A model generated the notes under the pieces. That model saw only the letters and a list, made by a program, of their open reading frames with translations. It did no database searches and was not told where the DNA came from. Both the position numbers and the translations under genes were made by a program. Source: Microbotryum silenes-acaulis (lineage: Eukaryota; Basidiomycota; Microbotryomycetes; Microbotryales; Microbotryaceae). From it: a stretch of 64,000 nt of DNA. Positions 1-10,856 of the stretch are shown here, piece after piece. The stretch covers positions 124,001 through 188,000 of the forward strand of contig QPFY01000017.1 in NCBI GenBank assembly GCA_003665825.1. The letters run 5' to 3'. Within the stretch, counting starts at the first letter, position 1, and the number at the start of each line of letters is the position of its first letter.

Positions 1-895
1 TCGCCCACCTTCGTTCGATGCGTACGCGAGGACTGCGAATGTCTTAAAGAGAATCGCGAGTGCGATCCTCATCTATGTGCCAGATTCGATGGACCCGATG
101 TAGCGAGCGGGACGAATGATCAAATTCGCTACAAGAAGCTCAAGCGCACGGCGATCGTACGCTCGACCCTACCAGGGGCTGGCTTTGGGTCAGTATCGTC
201 GATTCGCTTGGCTCAGATTCGTGGAGATATAGGCCTGACGCGAATGATCCGTTTGATGATGACCAGCGTCGAACTGCTAGAGGATGCATCGGCAGGCGAT
301 TTGATTGGGATCTACGGAGGCGAGATGTTCGACGTCGAGGAGTCACCTGCGTTGATCCGACAGTACGTCTGCCGGCCCCTGTTCCTTTTCCGGCGTGTTG
401 CTTACTGGCAGCTTTTCGATCCTTTGCTCACCCATCCATAGCCAACTTCAAGAAGGAGCTCGAGCAGGTTATTGGTTCGACGTCGACACGTTGCATGTAA
501 TCGACCCACTCGCGTCCGGCAACCACATGCGCTACATCAACGACTTGGGAACCTGGAACTGCGAAGCCAGATGTCCGCCGAATCGACTGGTTCCGTATCA
601 CCCAGGTTTGAGCTACAAATCACTGATGTTTCATGTGTTGGTCTGGACAGGGGTTTACATTGACGGAACGCACCAGATGGGCTTTTACGCCCGGGTCGAC
701 CTCAAGAAAGGCGATGAAATCTCGCTTGATTACGGACCTACGTATTGGGGTAAAAATGGTGGCTTGCAGCAGAAGAAGAAGACGGCTAGTGGGGTTAAGG
801 AACATGAGGGGAAGGACAATGGAAAGGGGAAAGGGAAGGGGAAGGGGAAGGGGAAGGAGAGGCAGAAGATTGATGGACCCGAAGGGGATGCATGA
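1..895 (+). CDS. E(z)-like histone methyltransferase, C-terminal part (partial at window edge)
   Basis: The frame is open from base 1, so the gene starts outside the window. Exons are 1-362, 442-572 and 651-895, giving the last 245 residues. The first residues are Cys-rich (CVREDCECLKENRECDPHLC), as in the CXC/pre-SET region of E(z)/EZH2 proteins. A SET domain follows, with MRYIND, NCEAR, DGTHQMGFYA and SLDYG matching the substrate and SAM-binding stretches. I infer the 78-base intron 573-650 because removing it joins NCEAR directly to WVYIDGTHQ, the spacing seen in EZH2; left in, it adds 26 unrelated residues. The tail is a low-complexity GK repeat. E(z) enzymes methylate H3K27 in Polycomb complex 2. 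H3K27 specificity here is inference; the class of enzyme is fairly secure. Confidence 0.8.
824..862 (+). repeat. GGGGAA-type purine repeat
   Basis: Short purine-rich tandem repeat inside the last exon of the E(z)-like gene. It encodes an alternating Gly-Lys tail. Confidence 0.8.
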
Positions 896-1462
896 GGTGG
901 TGTGAACTTGATCGAAAAGGTTTTCCGGGAGGTCGGACGCAAGAGAGATATCGGAGCTTCTGCCCAAGCTCGAGATGCTGCAGACTCCGCTCACATCCTA
1001 CAAGAGAAGGAGAAGACGGAAGATGCAATATACGATCAGACTGAAGCGGGTCCGAGAACGAGTCCGAGGCCGAGTCTGTTGATCAGAGCGGGTCGTAGCA
1101 ATCCATGCCCCGAGAAACTGCCTGCTTGGAGCAAGTTGGCGGGCCGCCGGGGCCACCCCGAACATCAGCAATTTCAATGTATCTAAATAACGGTGAGACA
1201 ATGCGCATTATTTTGTACTGCTCGTGCCCTTTTCAGATGCGCCGAGCCAACTGGCTAAGAGAGAGGCGGGAAGGTTGGGACTGGAGTCGTTGACAAGATG
1301 TGCGCGGCCAGTTCAGGGGCAGGGTGACGGGGCTTCGCTGGCCCGCGGAACGTTCGGAGCGCGATAGAGCGCGATCTAGCGCGATTGGGGCTGCGAGCGC
1401 CAACTGCCCTGCGGAACGCTTTCACTCTGCACTTCCTAGTCCGAGGTCGCTGTATTCCAACC
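896..1462. other. Intergenic
   Basis: About 570 bases between two plus-strand genes. It should hold the E(z) 3' UTR and the promoter of the sphingolipid methyltransferase. I see no further coding exon or repeat. Confidence 0.6.
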
Positions 1463-4122
1463 ATGTCAGTATCTCTCTTCTGGTACTGAGGCCAAAAACA
1501 GCAATTTATTCCTGCTGACGCTGCTCCCGACGTCTCTACATCTGCCCATCTGCCCCCCTGTGCATCTCTCCCCACGCCCGGCGGTTGCTCCCCCTCGACC
1601 GACCGGACCTCGAATCTGGCCCTATCCGTACAGGCCCGCCCCCTTTTTCGACGCCAATGCTGGTGTCAAGATCACCAGCCGCCCCGCGATCGCCAACGCG
1701 CCGTTCCCGATCGAGTCCAACGGCAGTTTCTCCAACCTGACCCTCGCGGCGATCGTGCTGCTCGCGCCCTATCTCGTCGCGCGCTGGGTCCCCTTGCTGC
1801 CGACCAAATGGTCCTACTACCTCCTGTTCCTCCCCGTCGGGCTCGCGTCCGTGCTTGGCTACTGGATGCTCATGAGTCGTATCGGCGCCAAGAAGCGCGA
1901 ATATGGCACCCGTTTGCCCGGCAAGCCGCTCGAGTACTACGTCGAGATCAAGGATGCCAAGTTGGCCCAAAAATACTCTGGAGGCAGGGCCAAGATCCCC
2001 ATTCAGACCTTCTACGACGCCTACTTTGCCGGAAAAATCAACCTCAAGGGTGAGTTCATGGCGACGCTTGCGGGGGGTACCTTATCCTGATCTACCGAGG
2101 ACAATCGTGGCACTGACGTGGCCGTCTGGAAATTGATGCATTCGATGCTGCAGGTGACATGCTCGAATTGCTCGAGCAGCGCCATGACTGGGCCTCGTTC
2201 GAGTTCACGTGGGACTTGTTGAAATACGTCTTGACGGTGCTCATCCCCGATGTCGTCTGGCATTCACCTTCCCAAGACGAGGAGCAAGTTCGCGACCACT
2301 ACGACCGAGGAGATGACTTCTGTGAGTATATAGAGTCGGAATGATGTGCAGACGAGTTCCAAAAGGAAGCTGACACCACGATTCGTGTCGCGCCGTGTTC
2401 CCCACCGGCCCACAGACAGCTGGTGAGTACCCACTAGTCCTTCGCGAAATTCAAGCTCCAGGCCCATTGGCTGACATGCTGTGCAATCTGTCCATAGGTT
2501 CTTGGGACCCCGAATGATCTACACGTCAGGTGTCATCAACGATATCGACCGCAAGGAGACGCTCGAGGAGCTGCAAGACAACAAGCTCGCGCTCGTCTGC
2601 CATAAGCTCGAACTCAAGCCCACCGACACCCTTCTCGACATTGGTTGCGGATGGGGCACGCTCGTTACCTATGCGGCCAAGAACTTTGGCTGTGACGCCA
2701 CGGGAGTCACACTCGGCAAGAACCAGACCAAGTTCGGCAACAAGCGCATCGCCGACAACGGCTGCGACGCCAGCCGCGCCCGCATTTTGTGCAAGGACTA
2801 CCGCGAAATCGGCGTCGACAAGAAGTTCAGCAAGATCGTTTCGTTGGAGATGGCTGAGGTATGTTATCCTGATGCCGAATTTGACTGGCCTATGCGGCAC
2901 CCGCCCTCGTGCACCACATCAGAACCAGGCTTGCTGACGATTGAGGCATCCTCAACGATACAGCACGTCGGCATCCGCAACTACAACTCCTTCTTGCGCC
3001 AAGTCTACAATTTGCTTGAGGATGACGGTATTCTTGTCTTCCAGGTTGCTGGTATCCGCCCCCATTGGCAATACGAGGATCTCATCTGGTCAGTCTAGAC
3101 TTGCGACGTGGAATGCGCTCGCAGTCTTCTCGAATCGACGTATTCGAGGTCCGAAGCGGGTTGAAATTGCTGGGTATCCCACTGAGCACACACATGTATT
3201 ACTTGCAGGGGTCTTTTCATGAACAAGTACGTTTTCCCCGGAGCCGACGCGTCGTGCGCCCTCAACTGGGTCATTGGTCGCCTCGAGGGTGCTGGCTTCG
3301 AAATCAAGTCGGTCGATGTGCTCGGTGTCCACTGTGAGTTTCCCCGTGATTTCGTCACGATACCGAAGTGAAAGCTGTTTGAATTGAAGGGTAACGATTC
3401 ACCTTTTGACTCGTTTAGACTCTGCGACTTTGCACCGCTGGTACGAGAACTGGATGCAGAACCGGGATGCCGTCACCGCCAAGTATGGCGACCGATGGTA
3501 CCGAGTGAGTATTTTAGCATCCGTGTCTTCCGTGGTCTCCGTGCCAATTCGGAGGATATCATAAAGTCAATCATAAAGTCAGTTGCCGGGCTACTGACAC
3601 TGGTCTTGTGGTTCGCGCGCAGATTTGGCTGTATTTCCTGGCGTCCGCGGTGATCACGTCTCGGTACGGCCCGTCTTGCCGACCCAGCTTCCCCGGATTT
3701 TCCGCTGACCCAAACTCCCCTTGTTTCCCCTTGGGTAACGCATTCTATTTCGATCCCGCAGCCAAGGAGGAGCTTCGGTCTTCCAGATCAGCGCGCACAA
3801 AAACCTCAACTCTTATCACCGTGTCGAGGTACGCACCATTTCCCCAGCTTCTGACTTCGCACTTTCTCCGCGGGAAGCGCTCCCGTCCCCGGATATTAGG
3901 GCTGGCTGGCTGACCATCTCTCGTCTCGGCCGCGTCGCTACCGCCTCTACCCACGTGACTCCCGAATCACAGGCTATCCCTTCGCACACGTCGTTGTTCT
4001 TCAAGCCCGCCAAGGAGCCTTCGTGAGTGCACCGACGTTCGCATGTGGTCGGCTCGATCACTGGCTGACCTCGATTCCCGTTGTTCGCGTGCCGTCTCAT
4101 CGATCGCAGGCTTGTCGAATGA
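1463..4122 (+). CDS. MTS1: Sphingolipid C9-methyltransferase (Mts1 type)
   Basis: The enzyme adds the C9 methyl branch to the sphingoid base of fungal glucosylceramide, using SAM, at the ER or Golgi membrane. It belongs to the cyclopropane-fatty-acid synthase superfamily. I place twelve exons: 1463-1482, 1634-2049, 2154-2321, 2416-2422, 2498-2858, 2964-3088, 3209-3333, 3419-3504, 3623-3663, 3762-3828, 3973-4022 and 4110-4122, for 492 residues. All phases agree. A hydrophobic N-terminal segment (about residues 45-85) is followed by the methyltransferase core with HYDRGDDFY, GPRMIYTSG, LDIGCGWG (SAM-binding) and SLEMAEHVGIRNY. Exon 4 is only 7 bases and is needed to read FYSWFLGP. The start is inferred: no ATG lies in frame near the beginning of exon 2, and the ATG at 1463 reaches it through one intron in the right phase. 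Confidence 0.88.
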
Positions 4123-4136
4123 GTCTTGCACGTGAC
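3952..4136. promoter_or_regulatory. Two CACGTGACTCC sites
   Basis: CACGTGAC occurs at 3952-3959, in the penultimate group of MTS1 introns, and at 4129-4136, just past the MTS1 stop. Both extend identically to CACGTGACTCC. CACGTG is the core recognised by bHLH factors of the Cbf1/USF class. Function is unproven. Confidence 0.35.
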
Positions 4137-4439
4137 TCCAAACGCCATTCACCTCCACTGCACCAATCTCTACTCTCCAATTCCTCATTTCTGCCAACCC
4201 CACAAAATGTTCTCACCATAGATTCAAACGGACACTACCTTCACGCTCCTTTCCTCCCGCAACAGCAGCCGCCGAAAGCTCGGTGTCATTGCATCCTGTG
4301 AATCGTGCCTCAAACTTGCTATGCTGTTGAAATGGAAATCATCTTATTTCCGGACATTGAGTTGGACATGATACATGTTGCTCTCGTGCTCGTGCCGCAG
4401 AAACAGGTGCCATCGATTTCGACTACATAGAAACGACAA

Positions 4440-4451
4440 CCCCCCCCCCCC
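4440..4451. repeat. C12 homopolymer
   Basis: Twelve consecutive C on the plus strand. Its length may be uncertain because of sequencing error. Confidence 0.8.
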
Positions 4452-4849
4452 AAACCGGACGTTTGATGATCGAGGTAGCGTCTGACTACTATACAGTGAG
4501 GTTTGCTCCCTAGTTACTACACAATGAATTCTCACGACCTTGTTGAACCATCAGAGTCGGATTCCAGCCTCTCAACGCTTCTAACAGCTGTCCGGCGGTG
4601 CCAGACAGATTTTGACGTCGGGCCGTGGGGGATGGCACCCAGTCCGATACCAAGCGAAGGTGGCCCGGCACGACGGCATTGCGCTGGGATCGACCATTTT
4701 CTATTTTTGAAACCCTGAAAAACTTGACTAATAGTAGTGTAAACATATCAAAGCTTACAAGAGTCGGAAAGGTCGCAGGAGATGCATTCAGGCACATCTC
4801 TGGCCACTTTTTTGTCTGCTTTCCTTCCGGATGTAATCGGCTTTTAAAT

Positions 4850-4853
<4 letters not shown>

Positions 4854-4894
<41 letters not shown>
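4854..4894. repeat. A41 homopolymer
   Basis: Forty-one consecutive A on the plus strand, preceded by an AT-rich stretch. It could be a simple repeat or the poly(A) end of a retroposed sequence. I found no reverse transcriptase frame or clear target-site duplication next to it. Confidence 0.85.
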
Positions 4895-4896
<2 letters not shown>

Positions 4897-5049
4897 GCAG
4901 ACTGAAGCAGATGTCATTGAAAGCTCCCGGCCAAAACATCTTTTTAAGAGGCAGCGAGAAGTTCCCCAGTTACTACTAAGTGATGCGGCGGCACTGGTGC
5001 TCACTGGACACCGTTTTGAAAATGAGGGCCGTGCGTGGCCAGTTGAACG

Positions 5050-5078
5050 CACGTGACAATTTCCAAAAGCCACGTGAC
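5050..5078. promoter_or_regulatory. Paired CACGTGAC boxes upstream of the sugar permease
   Basis: CACGTGAC at 5050-5057 and again at 5071-5078. The starts are 21 bases apart, about two helical turns, on the same strand. The second overlaps a TGACGT (CRE-like) core. They lie about 570 bases upstream of the permease ATG. Confidence 0.4.
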
Positions 5079-5649
5079 GTACTTTTGTAACCAGAAAAAG
5101 CCAACTGTCGCTGTGATTGTCTGCTTGCAAAAATCATTGACCACGGTGAACAGGGAGCCCGTGGATGTGTTGGACTTGCTATAATTGAATTCGCCGGCTC
5201 GCGAGTACGGCATCGATAATGCCAAGGCGAACCAATCAACGATCGTAAGTCCCTCCGAGTGCATCGCCGCGCTGGAGCCGCGCGGCCCATTGCGAGCGCT
5301 TCTCGGTGCTTTCTCCGGTCCGTTATGCCTCGCCGCTCACCAGTTGGCTTGCTCCTCTCAGCGAGGAATCATTTCATCGGCCCGCCCATCCAGAGTAGAG
5401 TAAAAGCACTGGGAGCTTCAACAGCCGAAAGTCTCCTCTTGGGTCGGACTTCAGGCTTTCTCTTTCTTCTCCTTCTTTCCGTCCTTTACCTTCGACTTGC
5501 TCTTCGATCTCGTCTCGCGACGAAGCATTCAGGTTCGACTCCCGGTTCGGCTTCTCACGCACGCGCCCGCACTTTGACCCCTCTCGCTCCAGCTCGCTCT
5601 TCGCAGCGACCCCCCCCCTTCCCCTACCTCGCCCACACTTGTTCAAACA

Positions 5650-7165
5650 ATGGCTGACGGTGGCTCTGTTACCGGCGTCAAGGCTGCTGGACCCGATGTC
5701 TCGAAGCGACAACAATACTTTGCCTTTGGTCTCGTTACCTCCCTCTTCTTCCTGTGAGTACGCTTCGTGTCGGTGCCGAACGAACAGCTCCTGACCGAGA
5801 CGCGCTCTCGTCCTGGTCCGGTTCTCTACAGCTGGGGGTTCTCTTACGGTCTCCTCGATGTGTGCGTATGACTCAAAAGGTTTTCCGGGTAGATCTTATT
5901 TCGAAAAGCTGACCTTCAGATTGTATGCCACGCCACGCAGCCTGAACAAGCATTTCCAGACATTCTTCGGCATCACCAAGCTCCAGTCGACGATGATTCA
6001 GGTCGCCTACTTCGGTGCCTACGTTGTCTACTCACCCGTTTGCGGTCAATTCATCTCCAAGTTTGGTTACAAGAAAGGTATCTACATGGGTCTTGGGCTC
6101 TACTGCATCGGCGCGCTCGGTTTCTGGCCCTCGGCCAAGTTCCAGAAGTACGGTGGCTTCGTCGCGTCGGCTTTTATCATCGCGTGCGGTCTCGCCACAC
6201 TCGAAGTCTGCGCCAACTCCTACGTCACCGTCCTCGGCTCGCCCGAACAAGCCGCTTTCCGTCTCAACTTCTCGCAATCTTTCAATGGTCTGGCGTCGTT
6301 CGTGGGCCCATTGATCGCGTCTAAGTTTTTCTTCGGCGACGAGAAGGCGCAGAACTCGCTCGGCGCCGTCCAGTGGGTGTACCTCGCCGTCGCCTGCATG
6401 GGTGCTTCCGTCATGGTCCTCTTCTCCTTCGCGACGCTTCCCGAGATATCTGAAAGTGACATGATTGAGCAGCAAGCCGCCGCCGGTTACGTCGATGACC
6501 GACCACTCTACAAGCGCCGCCACACCGTCTTCGGCTTCCTCGCGCAGTGGATGTACGTCGGTGCCCAGGTCAACGTCGCGACCTTCGCCATCAATTACCT
6601 CACCGACAAGAAGGACTTCACAACCTCGCGCGCCTCGCAGCTCTTCGGATTCATGCAAATCACCTTCATGGTTGGTCGCTTCGCCTCGACCCCTCTGTTG
6701 CGCATCATCAACCCTGCAACTATCTTGGCTGTGTACGGTGCCATGTGCTCCATCTTCACGCTCATCGCAACGCTCAAGGGTGGCAAGACCGGTCTCGCTA
6801 GCTTGTTCATCGTCTTCTTCTTCGAGTCGGTGTGCTACCCGACCACTTTCACCTTGGCGACGTGCAATCTCGGCAAGTGGACCAAGCGAGGTGGTTCGCT
6901 CATCGTGATGGGTGTAGGTGGAGGAGCCATGTTCCCCCCTATACAAGGTGCGATAGCCGATCACAAGGGTACCCAGGTTTCCTACATCATTCCCTTCATT
7001 GGGTACCTCTCCGTCTTTGCGTACGGTCTCGGCATGCGCTGGTACTTGGCCAAGTTCGACAACCTCGTTCCTAACCTCGATACGGCGATCCCGATGCTCG
7101 GCCGAATCGACTCTGACAAGGCGTCGACCGACGTGAAGGCCGATGCGACTGAATTCCGTCTATAG
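5650..7165 (+). CDS. MFS sugar permease, fucose/glucose-galactose (FHS) family
   Basis: Exons 5650-5753, 5832-5861 and 5941-7165 give 452 residues, normal for this family. The start ATG at 5650 follows a pyrimidine-rich leader. The product is a polytopic membrane protein with about twelve hydrophobic segments. The stretch LQSTMIQVAYFGAY, the loop FGYKKGIYMGL, ANSYVTVLG and the Asn/Gln-rich NFSQSFNGL match bacterial FucP and GluP and their fungal relatives (major facilitator family 2.A.1.7). Such proteins are H+-coupled sugar symporters at the plasma membrane. The sugar cannot be read from the sequence. The short second exon (30 bases) is needed to join WGFSYGLLDV to LNKHFQ. Confidence 0.85.
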
Positions 7166-7550
7166 ACGCCTCCCAACTTTGTCCGCTTTTTCTGGGGTGT
7201 CCGTTTCTGTCTCTCATTCATGTAGTATTTTTCAGAGCTCTCGGGCGTCGGTGTCATTTTCTCGGATAAGTCAGACGGGGTCGGGTCCTTCCGGCCTGGT
7301 AGACCGGACCGTTACCACGTAGTGTGAGCTGCTTTTGGAGCCCTCGAAGCATGGGACATATTCATAAAACAAGGCATTTCATTTGCCGGATATACTTCAA
7401 GAGAGATAGTTTCTTGGACCTATAAGCTGAAAAACCCAGACAGCGCCTCGACGGGGACCGTGCGAGAGACTAGCGCGTGTCAAGGTGTGCCAGCGAGCTG
7501 TCTGTGTCTCGTCTTGGCTTTCACCCCACCCCACCCCACACACTCCAATC
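7166..7550. other. Intergenic
   Basis: About 385 bases. It holds the permease 3' UTR and the coatomer zeta promoter. Nothing else is recognised. Confidence 0.55.
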
Positions 7551-8475
7551 ATGCCTGCAGTACGTACCTATCTGCCTAACTCTAAAAGCGTCTGTCTGTA
7601 CACAAAGCTGACCTTGCTCCCCTGCTCCCCTGCACCACTGCCCGTCGACCCCCGACCGCGACCACGACCACGTCCAACCTACGCCCCGGCCAGAACCTGT
7701 ACCTGCAGCAGATCACCTGCGTCCTGCTGATCGACAGCGACTCGAACCGATTGTTGGCCAAGTACTACCAACCGGCGCAGATGGATGCCAAGGCGCCAGC
7801 GCCGTCGGGCTCGACCAAGCACGCGTTGCATTCGCTCAAGGACCAGAGAGCGTTCGAGCAGGCCATCTGGGACAAGACACGTCGAGCGAGTGGTCAGTTT
7901 ACCGTCAATCACGGTCGGCTAGCTGGAGAGTCCGACTGTGCTGATACAGGTAGGCAATGTGCCCCCACAGGCGACATCCTGCTGTACAACAACCACCTCG
8001 TCCTGTACAAGCCTTCGATCGACCTCACCTTCTACGTGGTCGGCCCCGAGGGCGAGAACGAGTTGATGCTGCAGGGCGTACTCAACGCCTTCTACGACGC
8101 CGTATCGCTCTTGCTTAGGCACCAAGTCGAGAAACGTGCCATCCTCGAGAATTTGGATTTGGTCGTCCTTGCTTTGGACGAGACGGTCGACAATGGGTAC
8201 GTGGCCGCGCGCCGAAAGGTCCCTCAGGGGGCTTCCTAACCTTCCTTTCGGTGGCAACGAGCGCCACGAACCATCACGATGCTGACAGTCAACTCTGTCT
8301 TGTGTTTCTTCACAGAATCATCTTGGAAACGGATGCGATCGCCATCGCCTCGCGCGTGTCCCGACCACGCCCCGACGCCGGCGTGAACCTCAACGACATT
8401 ACGCTCAATGAACAGACGCTCCTGGCCGCCTTTTCGAGCGTCAGGGATCGGTTGGGTCAGCGTATTCTGTCATGA
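7551..8475 (+). CDS. RET3: Coatomer subunit zeta
   Basis: The zeta subunit is the small adaptin-like chain of the COPI coat, which acts on retrograde Golgi-to-ER vesicles. Exons are 7551-7559, 7694-7892, 7971-8196 and 8326... with the acceptor at 8315, so the last exon is 8316-8475. The product has 197 residues, usual for zeta. A single longin/adaptin-small-chain domain is seen: CVLLIDSDSNRLLAKYY at the start, FEQAIWDKT, DILLYNNHLVLYKPSIDLTFYV and LALDETVDNGIILETD near the end, all close to yeast Ret3 and human COPZ. The first exon codes only Met-Pro-Ala. It is chosen because its phase joins NLYLQQ cleanly. Confidence 0.92.
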
Positions 8476-8829
8476 TGGGTGGTGTGGGGTGCAGTGTTCG
8501 CTTTCGTACGCCGAGGGGCGACATTTCCCGCCGGCGCGGCGTGTAGGCCGGGGATGGGCCTGTCTGCACAACCGAAAATGTTCTCTCTGCATAACGAGCC
8601 ATGTGTGTGTAATTCTACTTACCGATATGATGTAAACGATGTGGGGCAGTCGATCTAATCATGGACGCGTGCCTGGCCCGTCCGCACTCGCCAGCACTCG
8701 CCGATCATCGATCATCCTAGAAGAGTCGCCCCCACACTATTAGTAGACTTTCGCAACCGGCTCCGCTCCGCTCCTCGGCTTGCCTTGATCCCGCGCCCTT
8801 CCTTCTCCGCCCAAGGCCCGACCCATTCA
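8476..8829. other. Intergenic
   Basis: About 350 bases between coatomer zeta and CDC123. It should hold a 3' UTR and a promoter. No other feature is seen. Confidence 0.55.
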
Positions 8830-10456
8830 ATGGCATCAACTTCCTCCAACCCGATCCCACCAGAAGCCGGGTTCTCTCCCCTGACCAAAGCAGATGTGAT
8901 CGCCTGTGCGTTCTCGTCCTGGTACCCGACCTTTCGACGGCACTCTCCCAAAGCGACGGTGATCGCGCCTCTTTCGGACAAGTTCATCGATTACCTGCAG
9001 AGCGATGGCGTGTTCTTACCCGAGGGAAGTGGTCCTATGGGGTTAGTCGGGCAAAGAATGCTCAGGTCGGGGTGCTTTAGCGATCGTGTGCTGATCGAGT
9101 CAACTTCATCAACCCCCTGTCCCCGATGTCCGGAACCATCCGCGCACTCTCGACACCCCACGAACTCGAATCGATCTCCAATCCTACAGGATCAGCGAAT
9201 TGAGCGAGTCGGAAGACGACGAATCAGCGAATGGGACCGAATCGAGTGACGATCAATCCTGGCAGGTCAGCTTCCCCAAACTCGACAGCGAGATTCGCGA
9301 CATCCTCTTCAAGTACGACGGGGCCGCGTTCCCGAAATTGAATTGGTCGTCTCCGAGAGTGAGTCCTGTTGGTTGGTTTCAGGCTATGAAAACGAATTCG
9401 AAAACTTGACTTTCCCGTTCATTTTGATTAGGACGCCGCGTGGATGCTACCCGGACAAAATCTTAAATGCCAGAACCCAGCCGACGTCTACCTTCTGCTC
9501 AAATCGTCCGATTTCATCACCCATGATCTGGATCACGCTTTCGATTTATGTGTCGAGCACACACCCTCAACGCTTTCGGACTCATGGGCGGGACCGGAGG
9601 AAGGGCTGACTGAGGGTGCGGGGGCTTTGACTCTGAGCGACGAAGATTCGGACGAGAAGCGCGAGGGACGACGGAGAAGGAGTAGGGGAACTCCTTCATC
9701 GTGTCCTTTCGAACTCGTGCTGAAGAAGTGGTACGACATTCCGAGGTCGCAGGAGTGGAGATGTTTTGTGCGGGACAAGCAATTGATTGGTGAGTGGAGT
9801 GGTTCGAGCAGACTCGCGGAGGACGAGATGATCGGTTCTTGCTCATCACGTTACGTTACAATATGTGAACCCATCATACAGCTATTTCGCAACGAGACAC
9901 GAACTACTACGACTTTCTACAACCCGACTCCGTCATGGAGGAACTCGAAGACCAAATCTCGGACTTTTTCGAAAAGGAGATCCAGCCCGTTTTCCCGTCG
10001 ACGAATTGTGAGTTGCACCACGACTCGCACAACAAACTTCAAGGGTTGCTGATTCAACTATCTAATATGACAATGAAAGATGTTTTTGATCTATACCTGA
10101 CCCGAGCTGGCGATCGGTTCTTTATCCTCGACTTCAACCCTTACTCGAGCACGACCGACGCGCTCCTGTTCACCTGGTCCGAACTAAACGAAATCGCCAT
10201 CCCCACCTCCGATGCCTCACGTACATCGACCCTTCCCGAGATACGCATTGTCACCTCCGCAGCCATGTCAGCGAACCAAGCCTTGCCGGCTTTTTCCCAC
10301 AACCGGTACCCGAAGGATGTCGTCGAATTGAGCGACGGGGCGAGTATTGCCGAGTTTGCCAAAGAGTGGGCGGCGAAGTTGGAGAAGGGCGTTTTGGATG
10401 GGTTGAAACAGGACGAGGACGGACGTGACGAGGTGGAGGAATTGGCGGGTCGGTGA
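8830..10456 (+). CDS. CDC123: Cdc123/D123 eIF2-assembly protein
   Basis: Cdc123 is a cytosolic ATP-grasp-like protein that helps join eIF2 gamma to eIF2 alpha and is needed for translation initiation. Exons 8830-9041, 9190-9358, 9432-9789, 9882-10007 and 10080-10456 give 413 residues, with all phases consistent. Family features: CAFSSWYPTF near the N-terminus, FPKLNWSSPRDAAWM, EWRCFVRD, AISQRDTNYYDFL and the C-terminal FILDFNPYS metal/ATP-site motif. Two acidic, Ser-rich inserts (about residues 72-90 and 175-205) are the main departure from short homologs. The last intron (10008-10079) is 72 bases and has no stop in frame, so it could be missed by simple frame reading. Confidence 0.92.
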
Positions 10457-10856
10457 TTCCTTTGATGTGCGGTGCTTGGTTTTGGCCTGTAGCCGAGAGC
10501 ATTGAGTCAGTGCGAATGAGAATGAGAATGAGAATTCCAGCTAGTCTACAAAGAGAGACGACCCTTATCGGGCGCTGGTGAGAGGTGGTCAATTAGTGAA
10601 CACATTCAGCGATGTATGAAAAAACACGGTCTTCGACTTGGTAGATTCTAGTACCCTTGACCTTTTTATTCACTGTGCGTACCGCTTACAAGTCCGGCGA
10701 GAAAGCGCTAGTATGGGACTACAACCTTTGGCCACGAAGTTTGTATTTGTAACTCTCGTCGCTCGAGCGCTCCCGTCGCTCCCTATTAGCAGTGTGAGCC
10801 GGCTCGTCCGTTCGCCTGCGCCTAATCGCATCAACCGGGTGCGCGCCCAAGCCACG
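10457..10856. other. Intergenic / possible 5' UTR
   Basis: About 400 bases. The frame of the next gene is open upstream of 10857 and includes an ATG at 10713, so part of this may be 5' UTR or an N-terminal extension of 48 residues. Confidence 0.5.

Larger units (their letters stand above)
4123..5649. other. Intergenic, 1.5 kb, with homopolymer tracts
   Basis: Space between MTS1 and the sugar permease. It holds a 12-C run (4440-4451), a 41-A run (4854-4894) and two CACGTGAC sites. The stretch just upstream of 5650 is C/T-rich, as in many fungal 5' UTRs. I recognise no gene. Confidence 0.6.

Noticed and set aside
1560..2090. Start of MTS1 at base 1560
   Set aside because: The codon is GTG and no ATG follows in frame for about 300 bases. 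A short upstream exon with ATG at 1463 fits better.
4510..5130. 206-residue minus-strand open frame over the A tract
   Set aside because: Mostly the poly-Phe translation of the A41 run with unrelated flanks; no motif.
5535..5570. GGTTCGACTCCC, resembling a tRNA B box
   Set aside because: No A box, acceptor stem or cloverleaf can be formed with the flanks.
6032..6964. 310-residue open frame antisense to the sugar permease
   Set aside because: It is Glu/Arg/His-rich, has no recognisable motif and mirrors the codon bias of the real gene.
10713..10856. Upstream start of the giant protein
   Set aside because: In frame, but the ATG at 10857 has a better context. Not excluded.
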